Assembly (NCBI GenBank): GCA_903970465.1
Contig: CAJCIO010000187.1
Span: 1-58,090, forward strand
Direction of reading: 5' to 3'
Source of the DNA: Gammaproteobacteria bacterium
Lineage (GTDB): Bacteria; Pseudomonadota; Gammaproteobacteria; Pseudomonadales; Pseudomonadaceae
Length of the DNA: 58,090 nucleotides
A program made the position numbers and the translations under genes. Within the stretch, counting starts at the first letter, position 1. Each line of letters starts with the position of its first letter. Of this stretch, positions 31,747 to 40,491 are shown piece by piece. Below the pieces are notes generated by a model. The model was not told the DNA's origin. It did no database searches and saw only the letters and a list, made by a program, of their open reading frames with translations.

Positions 31747-33198
31747 CTAGCGTCTGCTCTTGAACACCGCCGGCTGTAACCCGAACGCATCCAGCCTCGA
31801 ACGCAAGGTCGTCGGCCGCAGATTCAGCAGCTCGGCAGCGCCCCCGGCACCCGCGATCTTGCCTTGGCAGGCCTGCAAAGCGGCGATGAGGTTGTCGCGC
31901 TCCAGGTCGCGCTGTTCGCTCTGCGTGAGGATGCGCATGCCGGCGCGACTGGGCAGCGGCTCATGGGCTATCGCCGGCGCATTGGGCATTTCCAGATGCA
32001 GCCGCGCGCCGGTGGAAATGATCGCGGCGCGTTCCAGCAGGTTCTCCAGCTCGCGGACGTTGCCCGGCCACGGGTAGCGCTGCAGCTGTTGGATATCGGC
32101 CAGGCTGAGGACCGGTTCGCGACGCTTGAGGCGGCGGCAGGCGAGGGTGAGAAAGTGTTTGGCCAGGCCGGGGATATCCTCGGGCCGGCGGCGCAGGGGC
32201 ACGGACTCGATCGGGAAGACGTTGAGACGAAAGTACAGGTCCTCGCGAAAGCGCCCCTGGCTGACTTCGCCTTGCAGGTCGCGGTTGGTCGCGGCGATGA
32301 CCCGTACATCCACTTCCCGGGTGAGGCTTTCACCCACGCGTTCAAGTTGTTGCTCCTGCAACACGCGCAGCAGCTTGCCTTGCAGGTCGAGGGGGATCTC
32401 GCCCACTTCATCGAGGAACAGCGTGCCACCATGGGCCAGTTCGAAGCGCCCTACGCGCTCGCTGATGGCGCCGGTGAAAGCGCCTTTGACGTGGCCAAAG
32501 AATTCGCTCTCGAACAGCTCGCGGGGGATCGCGGCACAGTTGACGCGGATCAGCGGGCGGTCACGACGCAGGCTCTGCTGGTGAATGGCGCGGGCCAGCA
32601 GTTCCTTGCCGGTACCCGACTCGCCGCAGATCAGCACGTTGGCATCGGTCGGCGCCACCAGGCGGATCTGTTGATGTATCCGTTGCAGCGGCGCACTGCT
32701 GCCGATCAGATCATGGCCGCCCTGATCCACGGCGATCTGCTCCTGCAGGTAGGCGTTCTCGTGTTCCAGTTGTTGCTTTAGCTGTTGCACTTCGCTCAAC
32801 GCCTGGCGCAGCTGGCGCTCGGTTTCGAGCCGCGCGCTGATGTCGCGGAACACCACCACCGCGCCCACCAGCTCGTCGCCGTCCCGCATCGGTGTGCTGG
32901 TGTATTCCACCGGGATCGGCTGGCCGTCGCGGTTCCAGAAGACTTCGTGGGTGACGTGGTGCACTTCGCCATCGTTGAAGGCTGCATAGATGGGGCAGTC
33001 GGTGCCGCAATAGGGCCTGCCGTCGGCGTGGTGATGGTGCATGAGGTCGTGGGTATTGCGCTCGACCATGTCGGCGGCGCGCCAGCCGAGGATGCGCTCG
33101 GCGGCGGGGTTGACGAAGGTGGCGTGGCCGCGACGGTCGATGCCATAGATGCCTTCACCGGCGGCGCCGAGGATCAATTGCGGGGTCAGGGCTTTCAT
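31747..33198 (-). CDS. Sigma-54-dependent activator with PAS domain, CynF-like
   Basis: A 483-residue enhancer-binding protein. The N-terminal PAS domain (1-125) carries a His-rich/Cys pair stretch (MHHHHADGRPYCGTDCPIY). A short coiled coil leads to the AAA+ domain, with Walker A GESGTGKE, the sigma-54 contact loop GAFTGA and FLDEVGEIPLDLQGKLLRVLQ. The C-terminal HTH is Fis-like (AGAAELLNLRPTTLRSRL-type). Cyanase lies divergently, and a sigma-54 activator CynF controls cyanase genes in P. pseudoalcaligenes, so cyanate-linked control is likely. Confidence 0.85.
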   Translation of the reverse strand: MKALTPQLILGAAGEGIYGIDRRGHATFVNPAAERILGWRAADMVERNTHDLMHHHHADGRPYCGTDCPIYAAFNDGEVHHVTHEVFWNRDGQPIPVEYTSTPMRDGDELVGAVVVFRDISARLETERQLRQALSEVQQLKQQLEHENAYLQEQIAVDQGGHDLIGSSAPLQRIHQQIRLVAPTDANVLICGESGTGKELLARAIHQQSLRRDRPLIRVNCAAIPRELFESEFFGHVKGAFTGAISERVGRFELAHGGTLFLDEVGEIPLDLQGKLLRVLQEQQLERVGESLTREVDVRVIAATNRDLQGEVSQGRFREDLYFRLNVFPIESVPLRRRPEDIPGLAKHFLTLACRRLKRREPVLSLADIQQLQRYPWPGNVRELENLLERAAIISTGARLHLEMPNAPAIAHEPLPSRAGMRILTQSEQRDLERDNLIAALQACQGKIAGAGGAAELLNLRPTTLRSRLDAFGLQPAVFKSRR

Positions 33199-33230
33199 GG
33201 TGATCCTCGGGCGGCGGTGAATCCAGGTAT

Positions 33231-33244
33231 GACGATATATCGTC
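33231..33244. promoter_or_regulatory. Upstream activator site 1, GACGATATATCGTC
   Basis: A perfect 14-bp palindrome about 108 bp upstream of the -24 element, placed as an enhancer site for the divergent activator. Confidence 0.6.
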
Positions 33245-33269
33245 GATATTAGTACGAAGTGTCGTTAAT

Positions 33270-33283
33270 GACGAAATATCGTT
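33270..33283. promoter_or_regulatory. Upstream activator site 2, GACGAAATATCGTT
   Basis: A near copy of site 1 with two changes, 39 bp downstream. Together they look like paired dimer sites. Confidence 0.55.
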
Positions 33284-33338
33284 TTTACGTAATTTAGAAA
33301 TAACCTTATTTATTAATGGCTTGAATAATAGAAGGAGT

Positions 33339-33354
33339 TGGTACGTGCTGTGCT
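33339..33354 (+). promoter_or_regulatory. Sigma-54 promoter of cynS
   Basis: TGGTACGTGCTGTGCT has the invariant GG and GC exactly 10 bp apart (33340-33341 and 33352-33353). It lies 40 bp before the cynS ATG and beside the sigma-54 activator gene. Confidence 0.65.
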
Positions 33355-33393
33355 ATGCCTTTAGGTATCCCATCTCGATGAAGGAGTTACACC

Positions 33394-33861
33394 ATGCACG
33401 CCGATGCCAGCCAAACCCAGCGCCAAACCCTGACCGATCGTATCCTCGCTGCCAAGCTCGACAAGAACCTGACCTGGGAGGCCCTCGCCGAAGGCACCGA
33501 GTTGAGTCTGGTCTATGTGACTGCCGCGTTGCTGGGTCAGCATCCGTTGCCAGCCGCCTGCGCGGAAATCGTTGGTGAGCGTCTCGGCCTCGACCACCAC
33601 GACATCGCTCGCCTGCAAGCCATCCCGTTGCGCGGCAGCATCCCCGAGCGTATCCCCACCGACCCGACCATCTATAGGTTCTATGAAATGGTGCAGGTCT
33701 ACGGCACCACCCTCAAGGCCCTGGTCCACGAACAGTTCGGTGACGGTATCGTCAGCGCCATCAACTTCAAGCTTGACCTGAAAAAGGTCGACGATCCCGA
33801 GGGCGGGAGCCGCGCGGTGATCACCCTGGACGGCAAGTTCCTGCCCTACAAACCTTTCTGA
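33394..33861 (+). CDS. cynS: Cyanate hydratase (cyanase)
   Basis: A 155-residue enzyme, the usual length. It converts cyanate and bicarbonate to ammonia and carbon dioxide (via carbamate). The C-terminal catalytic string YRFYEMVQVYGTTLKALVHE supplies the conserved Arg and Glu, and GIVSAINF the Ser. The N-terminal helical domain is degenerate POU-like. GAAGGAG lies upstream of the ATG. No cynABD transporter genes accompany it. It is probably co-transcribed with the next gene (12-bp gap). Confidence 0.95.
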   Translation: MHADASQTQRQTLTDRILAAKLDKNLTWEALAEGTELSLVYVTAALLGQHPLPAACAEIVGERLGLDHHDIARLQAIPLRGSIPERIPTDPTIYRFYEMVQVYGTTLKALVHEQFGDGIVSAINFKLDLKKVDDPEGGSRAVITLDGKFLPYKPF

Positions 33862-33873
33862 GCGAGATCGCAC

Positions 33874-34347
33874 ATGAGTGATACACAACGCCCGCCATTG
33901 CCGCCTTTTACTCGAGAGACGGCGATCCAGAAGGTCCGCCTGGCGGAAGACGGCTGGAATTCGCGCGACGCCGCCAAGGTCGCGCTGGCCTATACCGAGG
34001 ATACCGAGTGGCGCAACCGTGCCGAGTTCGTCCATGGTCGTGAGCAGGCCCAGGGTTTCCTGGAGCGCAAGTGGGCCAAGGAGTTGGACTACCGGCTGAT
34101 CAAGGAGCTCTGGGCCTTCGAGGGTAATCGGATTGCCGTGCGCTATGCGTACGAGTGGCATGACGACTCGGGCAACTGGTTTCGCTCTTACGGTAACGAA
34201 AACTGGGAATTCGATGCGGATGGCTTGATGCAGCGGCGGTTTGCCTGCATCAACGATTTGCCGATCAAGGAAAGCGAGCGCAAATACCATTGGCCGCTGG
34301 GCCGGCGCCCGGATGATCATCCGGGATTGAGTGAGTTGGGGCTGTAA
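33874..34347 (+). CDS. NTF2/SnoaL-like protein, DUF1348 family
   Basis: A 157-residue soluble protein. Text such as VRLAEDGWNSRDAAKVALAYTEDTEWRNR and RYAYEWHDDSGNWFRSYGNENWEFD (read in parts) is typical of the DUF1348 branch of the NTF2-like fold. The function is unknown. It follows cynS by 12 bp and likely shares its sigma-54 promoter, which hints at a role in cyanide/cyanate or nitrogen stress. Confidence 0.75.
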   Translation: MSDTQRPPLPPFTRETAIQKVRLAEDGWNSRDAAKVALAYTEDTEWRNRAEFVHGREQAQGFLERKWAKELDYRLIKELWAFEGNRIAVRYAYEWHDDSGNWFRSYGNENWEFDADGLMQRRFACINDLPIKESERKYHWPLGRRPDDHPGLSELGL

Positions 34348-34373
34348 ATGCTCGGGTGAATGGTCGTTGCTGA

Positions 34374-34462
34374 TAGCGTTTTCGCGGGCAAGCCTTGGTC
34401 CCACAGGGGTACGTCATGCATCCGCTTGTACTGTGTGAGAAGGGCTTCCCGCGAAGTTTGAT
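34374..34462. repeat. REP pair (BIME)
   Basis: TTTTCGCGGGCAAGCCTTGG plus TCCCACAG on the left faces a degenerate GTGTGAGAAGGGCTTCCCGC on the right. Intergenic, between the DUF1348 gene and the helicase 3' end. Confidence 0.7.
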
Positions 34463-36787
34463 TCAACGCTTGCGCTTGCGCCCCGGCAGTGGCTCGAACA
34501 GCGCGTCGATATCCTCGGCGTGCATACGCCAGTCCCCACCCTGACGTCCCTCCAGCACGCCTGCGGCCAGCGCCGACTTTTCCTGCTGCAGGTGCTGGAT
34601 TTTTTCCTCCACCGTGCCGCGGGTGATCAGCTTGTAGACGAACACCGGCTTTTCCTGGCCAATCCGATACGCGCGGTCGGTGGCTTGATGCTCGGCCGCC
34701 GGATTCCACCAAGGGTCGTAATGGATCACCGTATCTGCTGCCGTCAGGTTCAAGCCGACCCCACCGGCCTTCAGGCTGATCAAAAAAATCTGCAACTTGC
34801 CTTGCTGGAAGTCCTGCACCGGCGTGCGCCGATTGCGTGTTGCGCCGGTGAGCAGGGCATAGGGCACGTTTCGCGCCTGCAACTCGGCTTCGATCAACCC
34901 CAGCATCGAGGTGAACTGCGAGAACAGCAGCACCCGCCGTCCCTCGGCCAATAGCGCGTCGAGCATTTCCATCAGGGCACTGAGCTTGCCTGAACTGTTG
35001 CCTGGCGCGGGGTGTGGCACGCTGTTGACCAGGCGCAGATCGCAGCATACCTGGCGCAGTTTGAGCAGGGCTTCGAGGATGATGATCTGGCTGCGCGCCA
35101 CACCCTTGCGATTGATTTCGGCGCGCACCTTCTGGTCCATGGCCAGGCGCACGGTTTCGTAGACATCACGCTGGGCGTCATTGAGCTCGACCCAGTGGGT
35201 GATCTCGGTCTTGGCCGGCAGCTCGGTGGCCACCTGCTCCTTGGTGCGGCGCAGCAAAAATGGGCGGATGCGCGTATTGAGATGCTGCAGGCGCATCTCG
35301 TCGCCATGCTTCTCGATGGGCGTGCGGTAATCCTGGGTGAAGGATTTTGCATCCCCCAGCCAGCCGGGCATGAGGAAGTGGAACAGCGACCACAATTCGC
35401 CCAGGTGGTTTTCCAGCGGTGTACCGCTCAGGCACAGGCGTTGTCGCGCATTGAGCTGGCGCGCAGCCTGAGCAGCCTTGCTGCCGGGGGTCTTGATGTA
35501 CTGCGCCTCGTCGAGGATAAGCACGTGCAACGGCACCTTGGCCAGGTCTTCAAGGTCCTTGGGCAGCAGGGCGTAGGTGGTCAGCAGGAGGTCGTAGTGC
35601 GCCAGGTCGGGGAAGTGTTTTTTGCGTGAGGGGCCATGCAGCGCCAATACCTTCAATTGCGGTGCGAAGCGCTCGGCCTCGTCCTGCCAGTTGGGGATCA
35701 GGCTGGTGGGCATGACCACCATGGCTGGCCGATCGAGGCGGCCGGCGTTCTTTTCCACCAACAGATGGGCCAGGGTCTGCAAGGTCTTGCCCAGGCCCAT
35801 GTCGTCCGCGAGGATGCCGCCCACATCCAGCTCGCGCAGCGCCTGCATCCAGCTCAGGCCGTCAAGCTGATAGGGGCGCAGCTGCGCCCGCAAGCCCTCG
35901 GGCGCGACCGCCGCCTGCTGGCGCACATCGCGCAGGCGCTCGGCAAAATCGCGTACGCGCTCGCCGCCTTCCCAGCTCAGTGGCAACTGTTGCAAGGCAT
36001 TGAGGCGCAGCGCATCGGGGGTCGACAGGCGCAGCTTGGTCTCGCCTGGCTCTTGTTTGTAGAAGTCCCCAAGCGTCGCCAATACCGGCTTCAAGCGGCC
36101 ATAGGGCAGGGCGACTTGTACCGGGCGTTGCTTGCCCGGTTGATGGCTGTGCAGCGGCACGAGGATCTGTTCGTCGTCACGGCGCCGGGCCATCTGCGCC
36201 GGGTTGAGCAGTTCCGGGTGGGTGCGCAGCAGGTTGAGCAGAATTGGCAGCAGGCTCAGACGTTCGCCGTTGACCACGATGCCCAGTTCGAGGTCGAACC
36301 AGTCGCGCTCGGGGCCCTCGTCGATGACCGCGTACCAGTCATCCACCGGCGTCAGGTCGAAGGCGAATTCTTCTGAGTACTCGATCTCCCAGCCCTGGCG
36401 ACGCAGGCCCGGCAGCTCGTTGAGCACGAAACGCAGCCAGGCGCCGTCGCTGGGCAATTCGAAGATATCGCCGGCGCTTTCAGGCAGCGCCTTGCTCTGC
36501 CGCGTGGCGATCTTGAAGCCCAATTGCTGCAGGGTTTCGCGCAGGGCTTTTTCCGCCAGCGGTTGGCGCTGGATACGCAGGGTGTCGTCGGCCTCGCGTT
36601 TGACGATTGCGCCGCTGCCGTGGCCGTTCGTGGCGACATATTCACCGGCGTAGCCGTAAGCCAGCGCCGCGCGATGTTGCACGTAGCGCTGCATGCGGCC
36701 GTTGCGCGGCTCGAAGGCACTGAACTCGACGCTGCCCAACCATAGCCGAGGCTTGGGCGCGAGGTCGTCGATCAGGCGCTCGGGCAT
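34463..36787 (-). CDS. SNF2-family DEAD/DEAH helicase-like ATPase
   Basis: A 774-residue protein. The SNF2 ATPase core has GGILADDMGLGKTLQTLAHLL (motif I), LILDEAQYIK (motif II) and LSGTPLENHLGELWSLF (motif III). The C-terminal lobe has LLFSQFTSMLGLIEAELQ and DPWWNPAAEHQATDRAYRIGQ (motifs V/VI). It should translocate on double-stranded DNA. No SWIM zinc finger is seen at the N-terminus; it may start further upstream, or this form lacks it. It lies downstream of mfd. Confidence 0.88.
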   Translation of the reverse strand: MPERLIDDLAPKPRLWLGSVEFSAFEPRNGRMQRYVQHRAALAYGYAGEYVATNGHGSGAIVKREADDTLRIQRQPLAEKALRETLQQLGFKIATRQSKALPESAGDIFELPSDGAWLRFVLNELPGLRRQGWEIEYSEEFAFDLTPVDDWYAVIDEGPERDWFDLELGIVVNGERLSLLPILLNLLRTHPELLNPAQMARRRDDEQILVPLHSHQPGKQRPVQVALPYGRLKPVLATLGDFYKQEPGETKLRLSTPDALRLNALQQLPLSWEGGERVRDFAERLRDVRQQAAVAPEGLRAQLRPYQLDGLSWMQALRELDVGGILADDMGLGKTLQTLAHLLVEKNAGRLDRPAMVVMPTSLIPNWQDEAERFAPQLKVLALHGPSRKKHFPDLAHYDLLLTTYALLPKDLEDLAKVPLHVLILDEAQYIKTPGSKAAQAARQLNARQRLCLSGTPLENHLGELWSLFHFLMPGWLGDAKSFTQDYRTPIEKHGDEMRLQHLNTRIRPFLLRRTKEQVATELPAKTEITHWVELNDAQRDVYETVRLAMDQKVRAEINRKGVARSQIIILEALLKLRQVCCDLRLVNSVPHPAPGNSSGKLSALMEMLDALLAEGRRVLLFSQFTSMLGLIEAELQARNVPYALLTGATRNRRTPVQDFQQGKLQIFLISLKAGGVGLNLTAADTVIHYDPWWNPAAEHQATDRAYRIGQEKPVFVYKLITRGTVEEKIQHLQQEKSALAAGVLEGRQGGDWRMHAEDIDALFEPLPGRKRKR

Positions 36788-36835
36788 CTCAGCGCGCCAT
36801 CGCGGCAGGCGGGTTCAAGCCCATCGGCAATACCC

Positions 36836-39800
36836 TCATGGGGATGCCGGTGTCAGGCGCTCGAGCAGCGCTTCGACCACATTGAAGCGCTCCTCCGGGC
36901 GCTCCATGGGCACCAGGAACTTGAAAAACGTGGCGCCTTCGAATTTGTAACGCTTGGGCTGGCTCTGGATCAGCTTGATCAGGGTCAACGGATCGACTGG
37001 CGTATCGGCAGCGAACTCCAGACGGCCACCTTGCGGGCCGCCGTCGATTTTCTTGATGCCGAGCTTTTCTGCCTGCAGCTTGAGCAGGGTGATGCGCACC
37101 AGGTTCTTGGTCGGCTCGGGCAGCAGACCGAAGCGGTCGATCATCTCTACCTGCAGGTCTTTGAGGCCTTCTTCGTCGGCGGCCGAGGCGATGCGCTTGT
37201 ACAGGATCAAACGCGTATGCACATCAGGCAGGTAGGCGTCGGGAATCAACGCGGGCACCCGCAGGTTAACCTCCGGACCGCCGCCCAGCGGCTGATCGAG
37301 ATTAGGCTGCTCGCCCTTGCGAATGGCCTTGACCGCGCGTTCGAGCATTTCCATATAGAGGGTGAAGCCCACCGCCTGGATCTGGCCGCTCTGGCCCTCG
37401 CCCAGCAGTTCACCAGCGCCACGGATTTCGAGGTCGTTGGTGGCCAGCACAAAGCCGGCACCGAGGTCCTGGGTGTTGGCGATGGCCTCAAGGCGTTTCT
37501 CGGCGTCACCGGTGATCTGCTGGCGCGGCGGCGTCAGCAGGTAGGCGTAGGCCTGGTGGTGACTGCGCCCGACCCGGCCGCGCAGCTGGTGCAATTGCGC
37601 CAGACCGAACTTGTCGGCACGCTCGATGATGATGGTGTTGGCGCTGGGCACGTCGATGCCGGTCTCGATGATGGTCGAGGCAATCAACACGTTGAAGCGC
37701 TTGTGATAGAAGTCGCTCATGACCTGTTCGAGATCGCGTTCGCGCATCTGCCCATGGCCGATGCCGATACGCGCCTCAGGCACCAGTTCGACCAGGTCGG
37801 CGGCGCATTTTTCGATGGTCTTGACGTCGTTGTGCAGGTAGTACACCTGGCCACCACGCAGCAGTTCGCGCAGCAGGGCCTCTTTGACCGTGCTCTTGTT
37901 CTGCTCCATCACGAAGGTGCGCACCGACAGGCGTCGCGCCGGGGGCGTGGCGATGATCGACAGGTCGCGCATGCCGGACACGGCCATGTTCAGCGTGCGC
38001 GGAATCGGTGTGGCGGTGAGGGTAAGAATGTCGACCTCGCTGCGCAGGTTTTTCATCTGCTCCTTTTGTCGCACGCCGAAACGGTGTTCTTCGTCGATAA
38101 TCACCAGGCCGAGGTTCTTGATCTTGACGTCGTCCTGCAGCAGCTTGTGAGTGCCGATGACGATGTCGATCTTGCCGTCTGCCAGTTCGACCACCGCGTC
38201 GTTGACCTCCTTGGTCGACTTGAAGCGGCTCATGACCTCGACGCGCACCGGCCAATCGGCGAAGCGGTCGCGGAAGCTGTTGTAGTGCTGTTGGGCGAGG
38301 AGGGTGGTCGGCACCAGAATGGCTACCTGTTTGCCGCCGTGTACGGCAATGAAGGCAGCGCGCATGGCCACCTCGGTCTTGCCGAAGCCGACGTCGCCGC
38401 ACACCAGGCGATCCATTGGCTTGGCGGCGAGCATGTCCTCGCGCACCGCTTCGATAGCGGTTTGCTGGTCGGGGGTCTCCTCGAACGGGAAGCCGGCGCT
38501 GAAGGTTTCGTAATCCAGCGCCGGGTCGGCGAAGGCATAGCCCACCCGCGCTGCGCGCCGAGCATAGATGTCGAGCAGCTCGGCGGCCACATCGCGTACC
38601 TGCTCGGCGGCTTTGCGCTTGGCCTTCTGCCAGGCTTCAGAGCCCAACCGGTGCAGCGGCGCCAAGGCGTCATCGCTACCGGTGTAGCGGGCGATCAGGT
38701 GCAGGTTGGCCACCGGCACGTAAAGCTTGGCGCTCTCGGCGTATTCGAGGGTGAGAAACTCGGCGGCCTGGCCGTCGATTTCCAGCGTCGCCAGGCCCAG
38801 GTATCGGCCGACCCCATGATCGATATGGACTACCGGTGCGCCTTCGCGCAATTCGGTGAGGTTCTTGATGACCGCGTCATTGCTGCCGTCGCTGCGTTTT
38901 TCTCGGCGGCGACGCTGCATCACCCGTTGCCCGAACAGTGGGCTTTCGGCGATCAGCGCCAATGCCGGGTCATTGAGCTGCAGGCCATCGTCGAGCGGTG
39001 CGATGGTGATGGCCAGGCGCGCCTTGCTGGAGACGAACTCGTGCCAGCCATCGACGGTCTGCGGCTTCAACTTGAGCCGGTCAAGCAACTCCAGCAGCAC
39101 TTCGCGCCGGCCCGCTGACTCGGCGGTGAACAGCACGCGACCGGGAAACTGCTCTATATAGTCGGACAGCGCCGCCAGCGGATTGGCCGCCTTGGCCTGG
39201 ATCGCCAGGTCCGGCAGGGCGCTGGCTGGGAACGACTGGGCGCCTTCGACCTCGGCCTGGCTGGCGATCACCCGGGGCCAGGTCTTGAGCCGCGCGAAGC
39301 AGTCCTCGACCGGCAGGAACAGCTCGGCAGGCGGCAGCAGCGGGCGCATCGGGTCGATACGGCGCTCTTCATACCGGTTGCGTACGTCATTCCAGAACTG
39401 TTCGGCAGCCTGCTCGATGCCCGGCAGCGAAAACACCTGAGTGTCCTGGGGCAGGTAATCGAACAGGGTCGAGGTGCTCTCGAAAAACAGCGGCAGGTAA
39501 TACTCGATGCCGGCCGGGGTAATGCCGCTGCTGAGGTCCTGAAAAATCGGACTGCGGCGGAAATCGACGTCGAAGCGCTCGCGAAAGCGCGCCTTGAAGC
39601 GGGTGACTTCGTCTTTTTGCAGCGGGAATTCCCGGGCCGGCAGCAAGCGAATCGACTCGACCTTGTCGATCGAGCGCTGGGTTTCCGGGTCGAAGGTGCG
39701 CAGGGTCTCGATTTCGTCATCGAACAGGTCGATGCGGTACGGCAGTTTGCTGCCCATCGGGAACAGGTCGATCAGTGCGCCACGCACGGTGAACTCGCCG

Positions 39801-40288
39801 TGTTCGTAGACGGTGTCGACATATCTATAGCCGCTGGCCTCGAGTCGCGTGCGCATCTGCTCGACGTCGAGGCGCTGGCCTACGTCCAGTACCAGGCTGC
39901 TGCCGAGCAGGAACTGCGTGGGCGCCAGGCGATGTAGGGCCGTGGTGATGGGCACTACCAAAACGCCATGAACGAGCTCCGGCAAGCGATATAAACTGGA
40001 AATTCGCTGGGAGATGATGTCCTGGTGCGGCGAGAACAGATCGTAGGGCAGGGTTTCCCAATCGGGAAAATGCAGCACCGGCAGCTCGGGAGCGAAAAAA
40101 CGCAGCTCCTGTTCGAGGCGGTCGGCGCTCTGGCTGTCGGCGGTCAACAGCAGGGTGAAACGCTTGGCCGCGCTCGCCGCTTCGGCGATGGCCAGGCTCA
40201 GGGCGGCCCCGGGCAGGTTGCCCCAGAGCTGTTTGCTCGCGGTTTTTTGCGCGGCGGTAGGGAGTAGCGGTAGACGCAGGACAGGCAC
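36836..40288 (-). CDS. mfd: Transcription-repair coupling factor Mfd
   Basis: A 1150-residue protein, matching the family length. It has a UvrB-like N-terminal part, the RNA-polymerase-interaction region (VVHIDHGVGRYLGLATLE), then the RecG-like translocase with GDVGFGKTEVAMRAAF, DEEHRFGVRQKE and TATPIPRTLNMA. It removes stalled RNA polymerase and recruits UvrA. I chose GTG 40288 (MPVLRLPLLP) because the protein then matches known Pseudomonas Mfd; an ATG at 40423 would add 45 unrelated residues. Confidence 0.95.
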   Translation of the reverse strand: MPVLRLPLLPTAAQKTASKQLWGNLPGAALSLAIAEAASAAKRFTLLLTADSQSADRLEQELRFFAPELPVLHFPDWETLPYDLFSPHQDIISQRISSLYRLPELVHGVLVVPITTALHRLAPTQFLLGSSLVLDVGQRLDVEQMRTRLEASGYRYVDTVYEHGEFTVRGALIDLFPMGSKLPYRIDLFDDEIETLRTFDPETQRSIDKVESIRLLPAREFPLQKDEVTRFKARFRERFDVDFRRSPIFQDLSSGITPAGIEYYLPLFFESTSTLFDYLPQDTQVFSLPGIEQAAEQFWNDVRNRYEERRIDPMRPLLPPAELFLPVEDCFARLKTWPRVIASQAEVEGAQSFPASALPDLAIQAKAANPLAALSDYIEQFPGRVLFTAESAGRREVLLELLDRLKLKPQTVDGWHEFVSSKARLAITIAPLDDGLQLNDPALALIAESPLFGQRVMQRRRREKRSDGSNDAVIKNLTELREGAPVVHIDHGVGRYLGLATLEIDGQAAEFLTLEYAESAKLYVPVANLHLIARYTGSDDALAPLHRLGSEAWQKAKRKAAEQVRDVAAELLDIYARRAARVGYAFADPALDYETFSAGFPFEETPDQQTAIEAVREDMLAAKPMDRLVCGDVGFGKTEVAMRAAFIAVHGGKQVAILVPTTLLAQQHYNSFRDRFADWPVRVEVMSRFKSTKEVNDAVVELADGKIDIVIGTHKLLQDDVKIKNLGLVIIDEEHRFGVRQKEQMKNLRSEVDILTLTATPIPRTLNMAVSGMRDLSIIATPPARRLSVRTFVMEQNKSTVKEALLRELLRGGQVYYLHNDVKTIEKCAADLVELVPEARIGIGHGQMRERDLEQVMSDFYHKRFNVLIASTIIETGIDVPSANTIIIERADKFGLAQLHQLRGRVGRSHHQAYAYLLTPPRQQITGDAEKRLEAIANTQDLGAGFVLATNDLEIRGAGELLGEGQSGQIQAVGFTLYMEMLERAVKAIRKGEQPNLDQPLGGGPEVNLRVPALIPDAYLPDVHTRLILYKRIASAADEEGLKDLQVEMIDRFGLLPEPTKNLVRITLLKLQAEKLGIKKIDGGPQGGRLEFAADTPVDPLTLIKLIQSQPKRYKFEGATFFKFLVPMERPEERFNVVEALLERLTPASP

Positions 40289-40491
40289 GGGCGATCGAGC
40301 TCCAAGCGTTACGACAAAGAGATCGATTGTACCGGCACCTTGTGCCCCTGTCAGTTTCGACTGCGCAAAAGAAACTCGTCGGAAATTTTCCGCTGAAACG
40401 TTTCTCCTTGCGACCTGGCGCATTGCCCCGGTTGCCCTGTTAAAGTAATAATGTAGCCCCTTTTCTCAGCCCCTACATGTGGAAGGTTCCC

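Noticed and set aside
33040..33095. His-rich/Cys pair in the PAS domain of the sigma-54 activator as a new metal sensor
   Set aside because: Similar HH-H-DG-x-P-Y-x-x-x-x-C-P text occurs in many PAS sensors, so it is not distinctive on its own.
37031..39118. Rightward open frame of 695 codons opposite mfd
   Set aside because: It is a composition shadow of mfd with no recognisable domain.
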